45,600 bases of DNA from an uncultured Bacteroidia bacterium (GCA_902802535.1 CADCML010000013.1:1-45600), one strand, 5' to 3'; counted from the stretch's first letter, positions 32,452 through 44,508 are shown. Made by a program: numbers and translations. Notes: generated by a model not told the origin, from the letters alone.

Positions 32452-32675
32452 GTCCCGTAGGGACGGCAGACCAGTAAGCAGGCGACGTGAGTCCCTGCGA
32501 CGACAACAGACAACATAAGTCCCGTAGGGACGACAGACCAGTAAGCAGGCGACGTGAGTCCCTGCAACGACAACAACAAACCAGTAAGCAGGCGACGTGA
32601 GTCCCTGCGACGACAACAGACAACATAAGTCCCATAGGGACGGCAGACCAGTAAGCAGGCGACGTGAGTCCCTGC
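32452..32675. repeat. tandem palindromic repeat block between mltG and manB
   Basis: Four copies of a 29-base core (ACCAGTAAGCAGGCGACGTG...) start at 32470, 32537, 32580 and 32647; spacings are 67, 43 and 67. Three copies are preceded by the small palindrome GTCCCGTAGGGAC (32452, 32519; GTCCCATAGGGAC at 32629). The core itself can pair GCAGG with CCTGC. It fills the 32405-32709 gap; no gene is seen there, and minus-strand frames through it are artefacts of the repeat. Confidence 0.85.
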
Positions 32676-32709
32676 TACAACAACAGAACAAGCAAACAAC
32701 TAACAAGAT

Positions 32710-34053
32710 ATGAAAGCCTTCAAAGCCTACGACATCCGAGGAGAATGGGGCACCGACCTCAACGAAGCCATCGCCTACCGCATCGGCTACTTCCTGTCCG
32801 ATGTACTCGACACAGACACCTACTTAGTGGGGCGCGACATGCGGCTTTCTTCCGATACCCTGTTCGAGGCCCTCACCCGTGGCCTCACCGACCGAGGCAA
32901 AAACGTCGATTCCATCGGCTTGTCCACCACACCCATGGTCTATTGGTCGACGGCGAGATACGGCTACGACGCGTCCATCCAAATCACAGCCTCGCACAAT
33001 CCCAAACACCACAACGGACTGAAAATCTCTGCCGCCAACGCCCTGCCCGTGGGCTACGACACCGGCCTCAACCGTTTGGAGGAATTGGTCGCCAGCGACA
33101 AGCCCACACCCTGTGCCGAACAAAAGGGAATCATTAGGCAAAAAGACGTGAAAGCCGACTATCTTGCTTTCCAACAGCAGTTTGTGGGCGACCACTCAAA
33201 CCTCAACATTGCCGTGGATTGCAGCAATGGCATGGCGACCCTCTTTGTCCACGAGCTGATTGGCAATGCCCATTACATCAACGACACTTTGGACGGCAAT
33301 TTCCCCAACCATGAACCTAACCCATTGGAAGCCAGTGCTCAAGAGCAAATCAAGACCTTGGTGCTCAAAGAAAAGTGCGACATCGGCCTGCTCTTCGACG
33401 GCGATGCCGACCGCATTACCTTCATCGACGAAAAAGGCCGCTTCATCTCTCCCGACCTCATCATCGCGTTCTTGGGCGAATATTTTGTTGGCGAACTGCA
33501 CCAGAAAGGCATCGTCTTGCAAGATATCCGCAGCTCACGCGCCATTCAGGAATACCTCGACCGCTACCACGTCAAGGTGGAGACCTGGCGTGTGGGTCGC
33601 GCCTATGCTGCATTGAAACTCAGGGAGTTGGACGGCTGCTATGGCGGCGAATTGGCTGGACACTACTATTTCCGCGACTTCTATTACTCCGACTCCGCCC
33701 TGTTGGCTGCCTCCATCGTGCTCCGGCTTTTGGCCAAACACAAGAAGGAAGGCAAGACCATGAGCCAAATCATCGACGAAATCACACCTTATTATAATAG
33801 TGGTGAAATCAACTTCAAGATTGAGCGCAAGCAGGAGGCCATGGATGCCGTCCGCAACCATTTCTCAAGTCTTGAAAAGCCCGAACGTTTCTTGGATTTC
33901 GACGGCTACCGCTTGGATTATCCCGATTGGTGGTTCAACATAAGACCCTCCAACACAGAGCCTTATCTCCGTTTCCTTTGCGAGGCCAAGAGCGAGGCCA
34001 AACTAAAAAAAATCATAGAAACCGTGAAAGGCATCGTCCAACAATATTCCTAA
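32710..34053 (+). CDS. manB: phosphomannomutase/phosphoglucomutase
   Basis: 447 aa, full length. All four domain signatures are present: the phosphoserine loop TASHNPKHHNG, the magnesium loop DGDADR, the sugar-binding GGELAGHYYF and the phosphate-binding RPSNTEPYLR. It interconverts 6- and 1-phosphates of mannose or glucose, feeding GDP-sugar and glycan synthesis. It follows the repeat block and is 21 bases upstream of a small TPR lipoprotein gene, so the two may share a transcript. Confidence 0.93.
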   Translation: MKAFKAYDIRGEWGTDLNEAIAYRIGYFLSDVLDTDTYLVGRDMRLSSDTLFEALTRGLTDRGKNVDSIGLSTTPMVYWSTARYGYDASIQITASHNPKHHNGLKISAANALPVGYDTGLNRLEELVASDKPTPCAEQKGIIRQKDVKADYLAFQQQFVGDHSNLNIAVDCSNGMATLFVHELIGNAHYINDTLDGNFPNHEPNPLEASAQEQIKTLVLKEKCDIGLLFDGDADRITFIDEKGRFISPDLIIAFLGEYFVGELHQKGIVLQDIRSSRAIQEYLDRYHVKVETWRVGRAYAALKLRELDGCYGGELAGHYYFRDFYYSDSALLAASIVLRLLAKHKKEGKTMSQIIDEITPYYNSGEINFKIERKQEAMDAVRNHFSSLEKPERFLDFDGYRLDYPDWWFNIRPSNTEPYLRFLCEAKSEAKLKKIIETVKGIVQQYS

Positions 34054-34074
34054 CCGCATTTAAAAATTGAAACC

Positions 34075-34485
34075 ATGAAAAGATTGATGTTTCTCCTATC
34101 GACCGTGTTGCTTTTAGGCATGAACAGCTGTGACAACCCCTCAAAATCACGTGTTTACACCGAAGAAGGCTCCAAACTGCTGCTGCGTTACAGCAAGTTT
34201 GAAGAGGCTGAGGAAACCCTCACCAAAGCCATCAAATACGACAAGCACAACTTTGAGGCCTACTACTACCGAGGCTGCGCCAAGGTCAATGGCCAGAAAT
34301 ACAAGGAGGCCATTGCCGATTTTGAGAAAGCCGTCGAGCTCAAGCCCGACTATGCCGACGCTTACTTCAACTTAGGCAACACTTACTTCCTCATGCACGA
34401 AGAAGACAAGGCTTGCGAGTATTACCGATTGGCCGACAAGTATGGTCGCCCCAATCTGGAAGACCACCTCAGACGCTGTAACTAA
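34075..34485 (+). CDS. small TPR-repeat lipoprotein
   Basis: 136 aa. Lipobox at LLLGMNSC (Cys19). Three TPR units fill the rest (SKFEEAEETLTKAI, QKYKEAIADFEKAVELKPD, DAYFNLGNTYFL), a scaffold for protein binding at the periplasmic face. It converges with the MORN-repeat gene, overlapping its stop by 4 bases. Its specific role is unknown. Confidence 0.8.
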   Translation: MKRLMFLLSTVLLLGMNSCDNPSKSRVYTEEGSKLLLRYSKFEEAEETLTKAIKYDKHNFEAYYYRGCAKVNGQKYKEAIADFEKAVELKPDYADAYFNLGNTYFLMHEEDKACEYYRLADKYGRPNLEDHLRRCN

Positions 34486-35162
34486 CGGATTTCCTGCTCG
34501 CCAAAGGCTTCTTCAGCGATGACGTCGCCGTCCTCGTTGTAGGTTTTCCAAACACCCGTTTTCACGCCTTGGACATACTGGCCTTCCTCTTTTAAGGCCG
34601 ACGAGGCGTAATACGATTTTGACGGGCCGTCGAGCTGGCCGTTGCGGTACTGACATTCCATCATCAGAACGCCCGTGTCCGAATATTTCTTGCATTGACC
34701 CTCAGGCTGGCCATTGACATATTGCGTTTCCTCGGCCAACACGCCGTTTCTCGGGTTGTAAAGCTTCGACCAACCGTTCACTTTGCCGTCCTTATTCTCC
34801 TCAACAAGAAGCAGTTGACCCGAATCCTTGTCGAAATACTTCCATTCGCCGTCTTTCTTCTGGTTGAGATAATACCCTGTGGCCACAATTCTTCCATTGG
34901 GCGCGTAAGTCTTGTTCAGGCAACGTTCGCCCGATTTATCGAACTCATTGGTAGCCTGCAAGTTGCCCTGTTGATCATAATAACGGAACGTGCCACGGCA
35001 TTTGTCGTTCTTGAACTGACCCTCGTAGCGAAGCTGCCCGTTAGGGTAAAAGTCTTTCCATTCGCCCTGACGGCGACCCTTGGAATCGGTTTGATTAAAA
35101 TCCTGACATACAGCTGCAAGCGACATCAGCAGTGCCAAAACGACGAAAAAGCTTCTTTTCAT
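34482..35162 (-). CDS. secreted MORN-repeat (YwqK-type) protein
   Basis: 226 aa with a signal peptide (residues about 1-19, MSLAAVCQ). Nearly all of the mature part is a series of MORN-like units of about 22-24 residues (GRRQGEWKDFYPNGQLRYEG, KDGEWKYFDKDSGQLL, VKTGVWKTYNEDG). It falls in the family often annotated as YwqK antitoxin-like, but with a signal peptide and no toxin next to it an antitoxin role is unlikely; an envelope role is more plausible. It is divergent from recR, sharing a 60-base promoter region. Confidence 0.75.
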   Translation of the reverse strand: MKRSFFVVLALLMSLAAVCQDFNQTDSKGRRQGEWKDFYPNGQLRYEGQFKNDKCRGTFRYYDQQGNLQATNEFDKSGERCLNKTYAPNGRIVATGYYLNQKKDGEWKYFDKDSGQLLLVEENKDGKVNGWSKLYNPRNGVLAEETQYVNGQPEGQCKKYSDTGVLMMECQYRNGQLDGPSKSYYASSALKEEGQYVQGVKTGVWKTYNEDGDVIAEEAFGEQEIR

Positions 35163-35179
35163 GATGGGTGGTTTTTGCG

Positions 35180-35209
35180 TTGCAAATCTACGGAAAAAAC
35201 GTAAATTTG
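35180..35209 (+). promoter_or_regulatory. promoter of recR (with divergent box for the MORN gene)
   Basis: TTG (35180-35182) and TAAATTTG (35202-35209), 19 bases apart. On the other strand TAGATTTG (35190-35183) fits the MORN-repeat gene. The recR start codon follows 14 bases later. Confidence 0.55.
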
Positions 35210-35223
35210 CAGCCGTTTATTGT

Positions 35224-35835
35224 ATGGCAGAATATTCATCCATATTGCTTGAAAACGCGGTCGAGGCGCTGTCGAAGTTGCCGGGCATCGGCAAGAAAAC
35301 AGCCTTGCGGTTAGCCCTTCACCTGCTCAACGAAGACCAGGCGGAGACTGAGCAACTCGCTGATTCCCTGCTGAAAATGAAGCACAACATCATGCTGTGC
35401 GAGCGGTGCTACAACATCAGCGACACCAAAGTATGCTCCATCTGCGGCAATCCGCGCCGCGACGAGAACACGCTTTGTGTGGTGGCCGACATGCGCGACG
35501 TGCTGGCCATCGAGCGGACGGCCTCGTTCAATGGACTGTATCACGTGCTAGGCGGCGTCATCAGCCCCATCGAGGGCATCTCACCCCACGACCTGAAAAT
35601 CGCACAACTCGTGCAACGCACACAGAAAGAAGACATTAAGGAAATCATTTTGGCCCTGCCCGCCACCATCGAGGGCGACACGACCAACTTCTATATTTTC
35701 AGGCAACTCAATGATTTCAAGGGAAAAATAAGCGTCATTTCAAAAGGAATTGCCGTGGGCGATGCCTTGGAATACGTCGACGAGGTGACATTGGGCCGGT
35801 CGATACAAAACCGTATTCCGTTCAATTCTCACTAA
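35224..35835 (+). CDS. recR: recombination mediator RecR
   Basis: 203 aa from ATG 35224; the frame is open to 35161 but that would precede the promoter. An N-terminal helix-hairpin-helix (ALSKLPGIGKKTALRLA), a C4 zinc finger (CERCYNISDTKVCSICGNP, with C-x2-C pairs) and a Toprim domain (VVADMRDVLAIERT through LALPATIEGDTTNFYI) are all present. With RecO/RecF it loads RecA at gaps. The 3' end overlaps the opposite gene by 14 bases. Confidence 0.95.
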   Translation: MAEYSSILLENAVEALSKLPGIGKKTALRLALHLLNEDQAETEQLADSLLKMKHNIMLCERCYNISDTKVCSICGNPRRDENTLCVVADMRDVLAIERTASFNGLYHVLGGVISPIEGISPHDLKIAQLVQRTQKEDIKEIILALPATIEGDTTNFYIFRQLNDFKGKISVISKGIAVGDALEYVDEVTLGRSIQNRIPFNSH

Positions 35836-36058
35836 ACAGTTCCAATTGATTTTCCGTAAGATACAAATCATGCGGCACCTCGTATTCGTATGCCGTGATG
35901 AATCGCTCTATGTTCTTCTTAATCAACTTGATGGGTGTCGTTCGGCGTGCCTTGCAATAATTGCGCAGCGACCGGTACTGCCCTGCCGACAACTTGAAGG
36001 TGACCGCATGGTATTTGTAGTTGCGCCGTTTCCTCTTCTTGTTTTGTTGATGAGCCAT
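35822..36058 (-). CDS. small basic hypothetical protein
   Basis: 78 aa from ATG 36058 (the frame is open to 36109, but the stretch before has an unlikely aromatic composition). It begins with a strongly basic patch (QQNKKRKRRNYKYHAV) and then a helical FKLSAGQYRSLRNYCKARR, which looks like a small nucleic-acid-binding protein. I cannot name the family. The tail ends in the 3' end of recR on the other strand, and no promoter box was found. A real but unknown gene is likely. Confidence 0.5.
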   Translation of the reverse strand: MAHQQNKKRKRRNYKYHAVTFKLSAGQYRSLRNYCKARRTTPIKLIKKNIERFITAYEYEVPHDLYLTENQLELFSEN

Positions 36059-36127
36059 AACACACTGATTTGAAGGCACGAAATAACAAAATAAAAACGT
36101 GAAATCCAAATTATCGCAAAAGTTTCC

Positions 36128-36135
36128 TATTTTTG
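36128..36135 (+). promoter_or_regulatory. -7 box for the PfkB kinase gene
   Basis: TATTTTTG, 19 bases before ATG 36155. Confidence 0.5.
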
Positions 36136-36154
36136 TCCTTCAAAACACCGAAAA

Positions 36155-37048
36155 ATGAAGATTACCGTCATCGGAGAATCCAATATCGACATTTCAGTAG
36201 TGCCCCAATCGGCACCGAGCCAAGGTGGCTGCACGCCCGCCAAAATCAACTTCCATCATGGCGGAGTGGCTCGCAACATCGCACACAATCTCAGTCTGTT
36301 AGGACATCATGTACAGTTGGCTACAGTGTTTGGAGATGATGATTTTGCACAAAGTATGATGGCGGAATGTCAACATTTGGGCATCGACCTTTCGCTTTCC
36401 TCGCAATTCAAAGGCGAAAAAAGCCCTATCTTCCTCAGTTTCAACGATGAAACGGGCAACATGCAGTCCGCAGTTTCCGATGTTGGACTCAACGAGTGCA
36501 TGGATTTGGATTGGCTCAAAGGTAAAATGAATGCCATCATCCATTCGGATTTGGTGGTTGCCGACACGCTTCTAAGCACCGAAGCCCTCACCTATCTCAT
36601 TGACCATTGCAAAGTTCCACTATTCATCGACACCGTTTCGCCCGTCAAAGCCTTGCAGTTTGCAGAAGCCTTGAAACAGTCCAAAAAACATTCCCTTTTC
36701 GCCCTGAAATGCAACTTCGCCGAGGCCATATCCATTACAGGTAACGACGATGTTTTTGAATCAGCAAAAAAACTGAATGTCAAAGGTATAAGTCAAGTTT
36801 ACATCACCGTTGGCGCAAAAGGTGTTATCCATTGCACAAAAGGCATCACGACCTCCTATCCTGCCCTGCCCACACAAATCGCCAACGTGACCGGATCGGG
36901 GGATGCGTTTTTCTCCGGGGTGATTCACGCCCACGCTATTGGATTAGGTGAAAAAGCCATCCAATTCGGCCTGAAAATAGCCCAGCACAACATAAAAAGC
37001 GAAGCACCGGTAAATCCGACGCTTCGCATTTCTGTATTCAACGAATGA
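36155..37048 (+). CDS. PfkB-family sugar/nucleoside kinase (pseudouridine kinase-like)
   Basis: 297 aa, the family's usual size. The N-terminus VIGESNIDISVVPQ and GGVARNIAHNLSLLG and the C-terminal signature NVTGSGDAFFSGVIHA (catalytic Asp in GDAF) place it in the PfkB/ribokinase fold. The GGVARNIAHNL pattern and length resemble pseudouridine kinases, but no pseudouridine glycosidase gene is adjacent, so the substrate is not certain. It is cytoplasmic, alone, with its own promoter. Confidence 0.8.
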   Translation: MKITVIGESNIDISVVPQSAPSQGGCTPAKINFHHGGVARNIAHNLSLLGHHVQLATVFGDDDFAQSMMAECQHLGIDLSLSSQFKGEKSPIFLSFNDETGNMQSAVSDVGLNECMDLDWLKGKMNAIIHSDLVVADTLLSTEALTYLIDHCKVPLFIDTVSPVKALQFAEALKQSKKHSLFALKCNFAEAISITGNDDVFESAKKLNVKGISQVYITVGAKGVIHCTKGITTSYPALPTQIANVTGSGDAFFSGVIHAHAIGLGEKAIQFGLKIAQHNIKSEAPVNPTLRISVFNE

Positions 37049-37054
37049 ATTGGC

Positions 37055-37255
37055 TCAGAAACTGAACCCGATACGAGCCAGAATCATCTGCGTCTTAGCG
37101 CCTTTCTCGTTGGTGAACACATCCATTCCAGCAATGAGTCTCGTTCATTCGACTACAATCTTGTTTGAGCCTATGTCATAGAAACTTGCACCAATGATGA
37201 AATTCCTGACCACATCAATGCCTACGCCTACTTGATAGGCATAGCCAATTGCAGT
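37055..37255 (-). pseudogene. relic of an outer-membrane beta-barrel gene in the 37049-37353 gap
   Basis: On the minus strand, codons from 37255 to the TGA at 37055-37057 read like the last strands of an outer-membrane barrel (AYQVGVGIDVVRNFIIGASFYDIG ... KTQMILARIGFSF), with a TGA in the middle after KIVVE and another stop at the upper end. There is no start or signal peptide. About 67 codons survive of a gene normally of 200 or more. It looks like a decayed remnant. Confidence 0.55.
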
Positions 37256-37326
37256 TCATTTTACCAATACTTAAAAGTTAGTTTTTCAGTTTGAATTAAA
37301 ACGGCACAACATTACAAAAACTTTCG

Positions 37327-37334
37327 TATTTTTG
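37327..37334 (+). promoter_or_regulatory. -7 box for the membrane protein/ligA operon
   Basis: TATTTTTG, 19 bases before ATG 37354. Confidence 0.45.
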
Positions 37335-37353
37335 CGTTTCAAACAAAACAATT

Positions 37354-40133
<2,780 letters not shown>

Positions 40134-40154
40134 GTGCGTATCAAGAAAAAGTGT

Positions 40155-40162
40155 TATTTTTG
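40155..40162 (+). promoter_or_regulatory. -7 box for the DUF3791 pair
   Basis: TATTTTTG, 20 bases before ATG 40183. Confidence 0.4.
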
Positions 40163-40182
40163 CGGAGTAATATAAGTGCATT

Positions 40183-40332
40183 ATGAGTTACGAATTAACT
40201 GAAAAAGACACCATTATGGTTGCTGATGCCGAAAAGCCTTTGAGCCGAAAGGTGTTGGAAAGCAAGTGCTACTCTTTGGAGGAATCCAAAAGACTGCTGC
40301 TGAAAAAGAGAATCCAAAAATGCCACAATTAA
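40183..40332 (+). CDS. 49-residue hypothetical protein preceding DUF3791
   Basis: ATG 40183 to TAA 40330-40332 (MSYELTEKDTIMVADAEKP...). Its stop overlaps the start of the DUF3791 gene by 13 bases in another frame, a typical coupled pair. The sequence is polar with a helical C-terminal half (SLEESKRLLLKKRIQ). It could be the small partner of a DUF3791-type toxin-antitoxin or a truncated gene. Because it is short, support is mostly the promoter and overlap. Confidence 0.5.
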   Translation: MSYELTEKDTIMVADAEKPLSRKVLESKCYSLEESKRLLLKKRIQKCHN

Positions 40333-40544
40333 CCTTAGATAAAATAGATTACACTATTATGCTGGTAAAACTATTTGCCTCGCATTACCAACTGACCCCA
40401 CAGCAAGCATATCGTTATATTAGCCGTTATGATGGTATGGCTTTCATTGAGCGTCACTTTAATATTTTGAGTTCCCTTCCATTTAAAGATATGGTTCAAA
40501 GCATGTCAGATTATTGCAGGAAAAATGGAGGTTTATTGTCATGA
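40320..40544 (+). CDS. DUF3791-domain protein
   Basis: 74 aa from ATG 40320; the frame is open to 40266 but the overlap with the preceding small gene and the domain edge favour 40320. The whole protein matches the DUF3791 pattern: KIDYTIMLVKLFASHYQLTPQQAYRYI then a conserved ERHFNIL...MSDYCRKNGG end. Members are small helical proteins often encoded next to DUF3990 genes and a suspected toxin-antitoxin partner; no DUF3990 gene follows here, so the module may be incomplete. Cytoplasmic; function unproven. Confidence 0.75.
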   Translation: MPQLTLDKIDYTIMLVKLFASHYQLTPQQAYRYISRYDGMAFIERHFNILSSLPFKDMVQSMSDYCRKNGGLLS

Positions 40545-40569
40545 CACAATACAACTCCACTTTTTTTAC

Positions 40570-40577
40570 TACCTTTG
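40570..40577 (+). promoter_or_regulatory. -7 box for eno
   Basis: TACCTTTG, 60 bases before ATG 40638. Confidence 0.45.
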
Positions 40578-40619
40578 CACCTCAATTTGGAATCCCAATT
40601 TTGAATTTTAAATCTTTAA

Positions 40620-41945
<1,326 letters not shown>

Positions 41946-41963
41946 TCCATTGATTACAAACAG

Positions 41964-41996
41964 AAAAGCCGTGACGATTGCCACGGCTTTTTTGTT
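41964..41996. terminator. shared terminator of eno and the aminotransferase gene
   Basis: 10-bp stem AAAAGCCGTG / CACGGCTTTT (41964-41973 with 41982-41991) followed by T's; the A-run on the other side lets it work in both directions for convergent genes. Confidence 0.8.
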
Positions 41997-43165
41997 TATC
42001 CAAACACCGCCTTCAACCTCCTCATCGCCTCCTCCACCGTGCTTCGCGGGCAAGCCAAGTTGATGCGGAAGAAACCACTGCCCGCCTCTTCGCCGAAGTC
42101 CTTGCCTCGATTAAGGCCGAGATTTGCTTCTTGGGTCATTTTGTGCCAAAGTTCCTCTTCGGTCAAGCCATAGCCATTGAAATCGAGCCACATCATATAG
42201 GTGGCCTGCGGCTTGTGGAACTTCACCTTGGGCAGGTTGGTGGTCACGAAATCAAAAACATAGTCGATGTTGCCTTGCACATAATCAAGCAGTTGAGCAA
42301 GCCATTCGTCGCCTTGGGTCATAGCGGCTTGGGTGGCCACTTTGCCGAAAATGTTGCCGAGATGCGCTTCGAGGGCTTCAACATAGTCGACATACTTCTT
42401 GCGCAGTTCATCGTTAGGAATGATGGCCGTCGAGGTGGCCAATCCCGCAAGGTTGAAGGTCTTTGATGCCGCATGGAAGGTAATGCTATTCATGGCAAAC
42501 TCTTGTTCTAAAGAAGCGAAAGGATGATGACGGAAACCAGGCAACACCAAGTCGCAATGGATTTCATCGGAAATGACCAACACATTGTTTTTCAGGCAGA
42601 TTTCGCCCAACAACAGCAATTCGTTTCGCGTCCAGCAACGCCCCACGGGATTGTGGGGATTGCAGAGAATCAGCATCTTGGCGGTCTTGGTTCGCTCTAC
42701 AAGTTCATCGAAATTGAACTCGTAGCCGTCGCCCCTATTAATTAAGGTGTTGTAGACCAATTTCCGCCCGTGGCTCGAAACGGCACTATGGAAAGGCGGA
42801 TAAACCGGCGGCTGAATGATGATTTCGTCGCCAGGCTCGGTGAAAGCCAACACCGCCATATTGAAACCACACACCACGCCCGGCACAAACGTCATCCAAT
42901 CCTTGTGTACGTTCCAATGGTGCCGGCGGAGAATCCATTTCCTAATGGCCTCAAAATAAGCCTCATCCTTGAAATGATAGCCGTAAACGGGATGTTCTGC
43001 CCGCTTCATCACTGCCTCGCGGACAAAGTCGGGGGTTTCAAAATCCATGTCTGCGACCCACATCGGCAAAATGTCGGGATTGCCAAACACCTGTTGGCGC
43101 AAATCATACTTAACGCAGTTAGTATCAGCGCGATTGATAATCTTGTCGAAATCGTATTTCATCAT
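41996..43165 (-). CDS. MalY/PatB-type PLP aminotransferase (cystathionine beta-lyase-like)
   Basis: 389 aa, usual length. Fold-type I features: the conserved MWVADMDFETP start, ILCNPHNPVGR, SDEIHCDLVL (PLP-binding Asp) and HAASKTFNLAGL with the Schiff-base lysine; the arginine of FFRINLACP binds the substrate carboxylate. MalY/PatB proteins cleave cystathionine or related C-S bonds. Its exact substrate is unknown. It converges on eno over a shared terminator. Confidence 0.9.
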   Translation of the reverse strand: MMKYDFDKIINRADTNCVKYDLRQQVFGNPDILPMWVADMDFETPDFVREAVMKRAEHPVYGYHFKDEAYFEAIRKWILRRHHWNVHKDWMTFVPGVVCGFNMAVLAFTEPGDEIIIQPPVYPPFHSAVSSHGRKLVYNTLINRGDGYEFNFDELVERTKTAKMLILCNPHNPVGRCWTRNELLLLGEICLKNNVLVISDEIHCDLVLPGFRHHPFASLEQEFAMNSITFHAASKTFNLAGLATSTAIIPNDELRKKYVDYVEALEAHLGNIFGKVATQAAMTQGDEWLAQLLDYVQGNIDYVFDFVTTNLPKVKFHKPQATYMMWLDFNGYGLTEEELWHKMTQEANLGLNRGKDFGEEAGSGFFRINLACPRSTVEEAMRRLKAVFG

Positions 43166-43234
43166 TTGTCGTTTTTGTGCCGCAAAATTGCGAAAAATTT
43201 CGTGGAGTTTTGCAGCAGGTACGGAAAAAAGATG

Positions 43235-43242
43235 TACTTTTG
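43235..43242 (+). promoter_or_regulatory. -7 box for tRNA-Tyr
   Basis: TACTTTTG; a TTTG at 43209-43212 lies 22 bases upstream as a possible -33 box. Confidence 0.45.
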
Positions 43243-43276
43243 CAGCGTCAATAGGAACGATGTTCTTTCACATCCT

Positions 43277-43358
43277 GGGGGAGTCGCATAGTGGCAATTG
43301 CAACAGACTGTAAATCTGTCCGGGAATCCGTTCGGTGGTTCGAGTCCACCTTCCCCCA
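43277..43358 (+). tRNA. tRNA-Tyr (GTA)
   Basis: Cloverleaf: acceptor GGGGGAG pairs with TTCCCCC, anticodon stem ACAGA / TCTGT with loop CTGTAAA (anticodon GTA at 43310-43312), long variable arm typical of bacterial tRNA-Tyr, and T arm GGTGG-TTCGAGT-CCACC. No CCA is encoded. Confidence 0.95.
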
Positions 43359-43360
43359 CA

Positions 43361-43392
43361 TGAAAGCGAAGTGATGAGCTTCGCTTTTTTCA
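43361..43392 (+). terminator. terminator after tRNA-Tyr
   Basis: Stem AAAGCGAAG (43363-43371) / CTTCGCTTT (43379-43387), then T's. Confidence 0.75.
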
Positions 43393-43449
43393 TGCCCTTT
43401 CCCCACAAAAAAATCTCAAACTTTTTTCACCGCGTCAAAATTATTGTAT

Positions 43450-43457
43450 ATCTTTGC
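43450..43457 (+). promoter_or_regulatory. -7 box for the RRM gene
   Basis: TATCTTTG, 18 bases before ATG 43476. Confidence 0.45.
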
Positions 43458-43475
43458 ACTACAAATTAGTACATT

Positions 43476-43805
43476 ATGAAGATTTTTGTCGCCAAATTAG
43501 CTTTTAAGACCACAATAGAAGACTTGAAAGCCTTGTTCGAGCAATTCGGCACGGTGGAGTCCTGCAAGGTCATCATGGATCACGAGACGGGCCGCTCGAA
43601 ATGTTATGGTTTCGTGGAAATGCCCAACGACAACGAGGCTTACAAGGCCATCGTGGAGACAGACGAGACTGTTTTCATGGGTAACGAGTTGCAAGTCAAG
43701 AAGTCGCGTCCGCAAACCACCGTTGCTTCAAAGCCGGAGAAACCAGTCCGCCCGAAGCGTCCTCACCATCCTTACATACCGCCCGTACAGGAAGAAAAAG
43801 CGTAA
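43476..43805 (+). CDS. RRM-domain RNA-binding protein
   Basis: 109 aa with one RNA-recognition motif over residues about 1-80: RNP2 IFVAKL (3-8) and RNP1 KCYGFVEM (42-49, aromatic at the RNA-contact positions). The remaining tail is basic and Pro-rich (KPEKPVRPKRPHHPYIPP), possibly flexible. Such short RRM proteins are common in Bacteroidetes, where some act as global post-transcriptional regulators. It lies between two tRNA genes. Confidence 0.9.
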   Translation: MKIFVAKLAFKTTIEDLKALFEQFGTVESCKVIMDHETGRSKCYGFVEMPNDNEAYKAIVETDETVFMGNELQVKKSRPQTTVASKPEKPVRPKRPHHPYIPPVQEEKA

Positions 43806-43863
43806 GAAAAGTGGCTTTCACATTTTTTTCGCGAAAGTCGGCCTCACACATAAAAAAAAGTCG

Positions 43864-43871
43864 TACCTTTG
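43864..43871 (+). promoter_or_regulatory. -7 box for tRNA-Arg
   Basis: TACCTTTG, about 85 bases before the tRNA, implying a transcribed leader. Confidence 0.4.
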
Positions 43872-43956
43872 CACCCGCAAACCGTAAGATTGGTTTTTGC
43901 CGAAATGCTTTGCATTCGACGTAGTCAATCGGAGATTTCATCGCAGTTAAAGCGAT

Positions 43957-44030
43957 GGCCTGGTAGCTCAGCTGGATAGAGCAACAGCCTTCTAAGCTGT
44001 GGGTCTTGGGTTCGAATCCCAACCGGGTCA
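43957..44030 (+). tRNA. tRNA-Arg (TCT)
   Basis: Acceptor GGCCTGG with CCGGGTC, D arm GCTC...GAGC, anticodon stem ACAGC / GCTGT with loop CTTCTAA (anticodon TCT at 43991-43993), T arm TTGGG-TTCGAAT-CCCAA, discriminator A at 44030. No CCA is encoded. Confidence 0.95.
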
Positions 44031-44038
44031 CGAAAAGA

Positions 44039-44074
44039 AAAATCCCAACTCCATCAGGAGCTGGGTTTTTTCAT
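44039..44074. terminator. bidirectional terminator between tRNA-Arg and rplT
   Basis: Hairpin CCCAACTCC-ATCA-GGAGCTGGG with one mismatch, A-run on the left and T-run on the right, so it can end both the tRNA transcript and, from the other side, the ribosomal-protein operon. Confidence 0.7.
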
Positions 44075-44094
44075 TATCCTAAGAACAATAGCGC

Positions 44095-44439
44095 TTACTT
44101 CACCTGGTCGACGATGGCCTTGAAAGCCTCGGGATTGTTCAAGGCGAGGTCGGCAAGGACCTTGCGGTTGATCTCGATGCCGGATTTTGTCAGCTTGTCG
44201 ATGAACTGGCTGTAGTTCATGCCATACTCACGGATGGCAGCATTGATACGCACGATCCACAGGCTGCGGAACTCGCGCTTCTTGTTCCTTCTGTCGCGAT
44301 AAGCGTAGGTTTGACCCTTTTCGTAAGAGTTTTTCGCCACAGTCCACACGTTCTTTCTCGTGCTGAACTGACCTTTGGTCTTTTTCAGGATTTTTTTCCT
44401 TCTGGCTCTTGAAGCCACTGCATTGACTGATCTTGTCAT
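44095..44439 (-). CDS. rplT: 50S ribosomal protein L20
   Basis: 114 aa, full length. Highly basic N-terminal extension ([13 protein letters not shown]) then the globular domain with [14 protein letters not shown] and [13 protein letters not shown], the family signatures. It binds 23S rRNA early in 50S assembly. Last gene of thrS-infC-rpmI-rplT; in many bacteria L20 represses its own operon through a leader, but I did not see a leader structure here. Confidence 0.98.
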   Translation of the reverse strand: MTRSVNAVASRARRKKILKKTKGQFSTRKNVWTVAKNSYEKGQTYAYRDRRNKKREFRSLWIVRINAAIREYGMNYSQFIDKLTKSGIEINRKVLADLALNNPEAFKAIVDQVK

Positions 44440-44508
44440 TTTGTTTGATTTTTTCGTCCAGCGCCTCGCTCCTTTCGAGAACTTTTCTGCTGAGACACAT
44501 TAGGTTAA

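Noticed and set aside
32452-32675. CRISPR array
   Set aside because: Repeat spacing is uneven (67/43/67), the spacers are themselves repeated, and no cas genes are nearby.
32250-32706. Minus-strand open frames repeating SRRLLTGLPSL-type peptides
   Set aside because: They are translations of the tandem repeat block and the mltG antisense strand; no start, signal or conserved domain.
34482-35162. YwqK-type antitoxin role for the MORN-repeat protein
   Set aside because: It has a signal peptide and no toxin gene next to it.
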